Source of the DNA: Rhodococcus rhodnii
GTDB lineage: Bacteria; Actinomycetota; Actinomycetes; Mycobacteriales; Pseudonocardiaceae
Assembly (NCBI GenBank): GCA_000720375.1
Contig: JOAA01000080.1
Coordinates: forward strand, 1 to 8,904
Direction: 5' to 3'
Length of the DNA stretch: 8,904 nucleotides
Shown: piece after piece, positions 7,421 to 8,904 of the stretch
Layout: each line of letters opens with the position of its first letter
How positions within the stretch are numbered: the stretch's first letter is position 1
Notes under the pieces: generated by a model
Told to the model about the DNA's origin: nothing
Seen by the model: the letters and a program-made list of their open reading frames with translations, nothing else
Databases searched by the model: none
Translations under genes and position numbers: made by a program

Positions 7421-7576
7421 ATGGCCAACCGAACGCTCCCCCGAACGGACACCACCATGGCTGACTTCCTCGCAACCGTTCTCGCCAAGATCGGCGCGAA
7501 CCTGCTCGAAACGCTGGTCCTGCGGATCGTGCAAGCCTTGTTCACCAGGGCTTTCACCGCCCCCACCCCCGCCTGA
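7421..7576 (+). CDS. micropeptide (51 or 39 aa) directly downstream of the P-type ATPase
   Basis: ATG at 7421 is preceded by GTGAGG (7406-7411), which overlaps the ATPase stop codon, with a 9-base spacer. The gap between the genes is 11 bases. An internal ATG at 7457 would give a 39-aa form starting MADFLATVLAKIGANLL. The first 12 residues of the long form are polar and compositionally unlike the rest, so the short form may be the conserved core, although the ribosome binding site favours 7421. Residues 14-45 are one continuous helix-forming segment with hydrophobic residues every 3-4 positions and D15, K23, E30, R35 and R43 spaced along it. This could be an amphipathic or single transmembrane helix. 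Placement suggests a pump-associated small subunit or regulator (inference by analogy with KdpF and phospholamban). No family name is known to me. Confidence 0.65.
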   Translation: MANRTLPRTDTTMADFLATVLAKIGANLLETLVLRIVQALFTRAFTAPTPA

Positions 7577-7763
7577 GAGACGACACCCGGTGATCTCGTG
7601 TCCCCCGCGCGAGCCATCCCTGCGCCTGTCGGAAACGTCGTCCGTACAGGTCGTTCCTGAAGGAATGGGGCCGGTCAAGGGGTGCTGCTGGCCTTGTTGT
7701 GTTCTCTCCGCCGGGTTGTGGGTGCGCCGATATGAGGCGTCCGGGGCAAGGTTCGGTACTTGT

Positions 7764-7777
7764 GGTGTATATACACC
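7764..7777. promoter_or_regulatory. perfect 14-bp palindrome GGTGTATATACACC
   Basis: The 14 bases equal their own reverse complement. The AT-rich core GTATATAC stands out in GC-rich DNA and has the look of a dimer operator; GntR-type regulators often use GT...AC dyads of this kind (family knowledge, not proof). It lies about 190 bases after the micropeptide stop and is not near a clear gene start, so its target is unknown. Confidence 0.45.
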
Positions 7778-8002
7778 GGACACCCCACGTCGAGCACGAA
7801 GCCGGTAGAACCGCGTCGCTGCGGCCGGTGCCCGCCTGCGGTCTTCAGGCCGGTGTCGCTGTGGTCGACGTGCGGACCGCGCCGAGCAGCCGACGCAACC
7901 CGCACGTGGCCCGCGACCAGATCGCACATTAGCTCCCTCGCACGAAAGAGATCCGTCACATCCGCCGCTGTCGAGGAGTGAAGATGGCGGGACAGACGTA
8001 AG

Positions 8003-8123
8003 GCTGTGCTGGAGTCAACCTCGACGAGTGGCGCACTGAGATCCCGCTGATCGAGCAATGGTTTGCCACGATCGGCGACAAGCTCACCAGCTCACTGCAG
8101 ACGAACTCGAGGCCCCGGCGTAG
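8003..8123 (+). pseudogene. pckG: C-terminal remnant of GTP-dependent phosphoenolpyruvate carboxykinase
   Basis: Bases 8014-8097 read VNLDEWRTEIPLIEQWFATI followed by GDKLTSSL. This matches the conserved C-terminal end of GTP-type PEP carboxykinase as I remember it (DEWR.ELPLIE.WF...G.KLP, then a short DEL.AL tail). Two single-base shifts break it. AVL at 8003-8011 is one frame off upstream, consistent with a lost base near 8012-8013. At 8098-8100 the frame changes again, so the expected ending reads DELEAPA and stops at 8121-8123. Nothing recognisable of the enzyme lies further upstream, so only about the last 40 of roughly 600 residues remain. It is non-functional debris, probably left by duplication, rearrangement or deletion of a gluconeogenesis gene; sequencing error could explain the frameshifts but not the missing body. 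Confidence 0.6.
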
Positions 8124-8191
8124 CAAATGTTGGCGATGAGACCGAGGCTCTCCGCGCCGTGCTCTCCGACGTCTGCCAGAGCCACGGCGAT

Positions 8192-8211
8192 GACCCGCGG
8201 AGACCGCGGTC
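8192..8211 (+). terminator. GC-rich hairpin after the PEP carboxykinase remnant
   Basis: GACC-C-GCGG (8192-8200), loop AGA (8201-8203) and CCGCGGTC (8204-8211) form an 8-bp stem with one bulged C. It lies about 70 bases past the remnant's stop and has no following T-run. It may be the surviving terminator of the lost gene, as actinomycete terminators often lack a T-tail, or just a GC-rich chance fold. Confidence 0.25.
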
Positions 8212-8243
8212 AACGCGTACTTCGGTATCCAATTAGGTAGTTG

Positions 8244-8420
8244 TCACGGTGTGCTGAGTCCTTGCTGAATCCACTCTGGTGGAAGCCAGTGAAGAGTCTG
8301 CTCGAGGCGAGGCGAGGCGATCACGATCTCAGTCACCAGCATCCGCGCAGCTGCGGAGCAGTCGACGCTGTGCTTGACCGCGAAGACCGCGACGAGGAAC
8401 TCGGACGGCTGTCTGTTCAT
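8244..8420 (-). CDS. possible small hypothetical protein (58 aa)
   Basis: ATG at 8420 opens a 58-codon frame beginning MNRQPSEFLVAVFAVKHSVD and ending at 8244. Codons are mostly GC-ending in the first half. The residue pattern (alternating hydrophobics, a VTEIVIA strand, then LHWLPPEWIQQ) looks protein-like. Upstream there is only a weak GAGAG about 8 bases before the start; an in-frame GTG at 8477 would extend it by 19 residues of poorer composition. No family is recognised; it could be a degraded piece or chance. Confidence 0.28.
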   Translation of the reverse strand: MNRQPSEFLVAVFAVKHSVDCSAAARMLVTEIVIASPRLEQTLHWLPPEWIQQGLSTP

Positions 8421-8701
8421 GAACGGCTCTCGTGCCCGGTGCACCGCAGGTGGGTTCACCAGTGCATCAGCTCGCACTGCACGCCATCCCGCTGACTGGG
8501 CACCGCTGGTGTCGCCGGTGTGAGCGTGCGCAGCTGATCGTGGTTGACGAGGTCAACAGGACGGACGGTGTCGATGCCGTGTCCGCGTTGCGGTGCGGTT
8601 CCAACCACGCTGGCCAGCCGGTAGATCGTGCGGATGTGCCGGGCCAGCCTGGCCGCATGGCAGTTGCTTCGCGACTGGCGCGCGGACTCGAAAGCAGCCT
8701 G

Positions 8702-8738
8702 GTGAACAGAGCCAGCCAACGAAGTCTGCCCTGTTCAC
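8702..8738. repeat. inverted repeat GTGAACAG / CTGTTCAC
   Basis: Perfect 8-bp arms at 8702-8709 and 8731-8738 are separated by 21 bases. It could be a weak hairpin or the edges of a small inserted or deleted segment. No target duplication or transposase accompanies it. Confidence 0.3.
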
Positions 8739-8794
8739 TGGGTATCCAGCAGGTGCCGCCAGTTGATCACCCTTGGCCGGGGCAGCGGGCGGAG

Positions 8795-8806
8795 GAAATC
8801 GATTTC
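8795..8806. promoter_or_regulatory. perfect 12-bp palindrome GAAATCGATTTC
   Basis: A self-complementary AT-rich 12-mer about 22 bases upstream of the possible GTG start at 8829. The position suits an operator or leader element for a gene running off the right edge, but the gene itself is uncertain. Confidence 0.3.
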
Positions 8807-8828
8807 TATTCCGTGAATCGGAGGATCA

Positions 8829-8904
8829 GTGTTCGTATGCGCTGGGTCTGTGTCTGACGGTGATGCACCGGGAGGGGAGGGAGACCGGCGGCTGGTCTAC
8901 CGGC
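8829..8904 (+). CDS. possible gene start cut by the right edge
   Basis: GTG at 8829 follows GGAGG (8820-8824) with a 4-base spacer, the same spacing as for the gene at 2608. The frame is open for 25 codons to the edge, beginning MFVCAGSVSDGDAPGGEG. Too little is present to recognise a family. It overlaps the end of another open plus-strand frame that stops at 8857. Confidence 0.25.
   Translation, partial: MFVCAGSVSDGDAPGGEGDRRLVYR

Larger units (their letters stand above)
7577..8904. other. 1.3-kb stretch without a convincing intact gene
   Basis: Overlapping frames on both strands stay open here, but none has a recognisable domain, and third-position GC does not single out one frame. Minus-strand 7675-8058 and 8456-8719 have moderately coding-like composition without any family I can name. 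The stretch contains debris of a PEP carboxykinase gene (around 8003-8123), palindromes at 7764-7777, 8543-8557 and 8795-8806, and a short GAGGC tandem (8304-8320, 3.4 copies). It looks like decayed or rearranged intergenic DNA. Confidence 0.55.

Noticed and set aside
6776..7576. 266-codon plus-strand frame spanning the pump C-terminus and the micropeptide
   Set aside because: Up to 7409 it is a shadow of the pump frame with Arg/Pro/His-rich sequence; only the part from 7421 or 7457 is protein-like.
7582..7602. GACAC/GTGTC hairpin after the micropeptide as the operon terminator
   Set aside because: Only a 5-bp stem with an 11-base loop and no T-run; too weak to call.
7675..8058. 127-codon minus-strand frame in the gene-poor stretch
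   Set aside because: No recognisable family; it runs antisense over the PEP carboxykinase remnant, and other frames here are equally open with similar codon bias.
8304..8320. GAGGC tandem repeat as a minisatellite
   Set aside because: Only 3.4 copies of 5 bases; ordinary in GC-rich DNA.
8456..8719. 87-codon minus-strand frame with fair codon bias
   Set aside because: No ribosome binding site and no domain recognised; the C-terminal third is low-information sequence. Left as a possibility only.
8432..8857. 141-codon plus-strand frame with VVDEVNR, like a Walker B of MoxR ATPases
   Set aside because: No Walker A or other AAA motif nearby, and third-position GC is only average; VDEVN arises from the palindrome GTTGACGAGGTCAAC.

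Overview
The window has strongly GC-biased codon use and gene types typical of a high-GC actinomycete: an NB-ARC/LuxR-type ATPase regulator and a giant CtpI-type P-type ATPase. A member of the Pseudonocardiales (Amycolatopsis or Saccharopolyspora type) is the best guess, but it rests on gene style only; no marker gene is present.

Layout. (1) Positions 1-2039, minus strand: a long regulator ATPase that runs off the left edge, so its C-terminus, where a LuxR DNA-binding domain is expected, is missing. (2) Positions 2040-2607: a divergent intergenic region unusually rich in dyad elements. It holds two copies of a TTGACG-N6-CGTCAA-type operator inside a 32-bp imperfect direct repeat, an ATATTGTCAATAT palindrome over a possible -35 box, a GATGAC-N8-GTCATC dyad, and a small leader ORF with a strong ribosome binding site ahead of the regulator. 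(3) Positions 2608-7576, plus strand: a compact three-gene cassette. It consists of a 127-aa one- or two-helix membrane protein, a 1469-aa P-type ATPase, and a 39-51 aa helical micropeptide. The gaps are 8 and 11 bases. (4) Positions 7577-8904: about 1.3 kb with no convincing intact gene. It contains a frameshifted C-terminal scrap of a GTP-dependent phosphoenolpyruvate carboxykinase gene, several palindromes, one possible 58-aa ORF and perhaps the first codons of a gene running off the right edge.

The main point of interest is the P-type ATPase cassette. The large protein appears to be two P-type ATPases in one chain. The first half is a decayed copy that keeps the phosphorylation aspartate region in outline but has lost DKTGT, TGD, GDGxND and the A-domain TGES. 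The second half is a complete, apparently active pump. The pump half keeps the residues that form Ca2+ site II in SERCA/PMR1-type ATPases (VAAVPEGLP in M4, NLGE in M5, NLLTD in M6), so Ca2+ or Mn2+ is a reasoned guess for the substrate rather than a soft heavy metal. The pump sits between two tiny membrane-associated proteins, which invites comparison with KdpF- or phospholamban-like subunits. The divergent operator cluster suggests inducible control, perhaps by a transcription factor encoded elsewhere. The adjacent NB-ARC regulator is a second candidate. None of these functional links is shown directly by the sequence.
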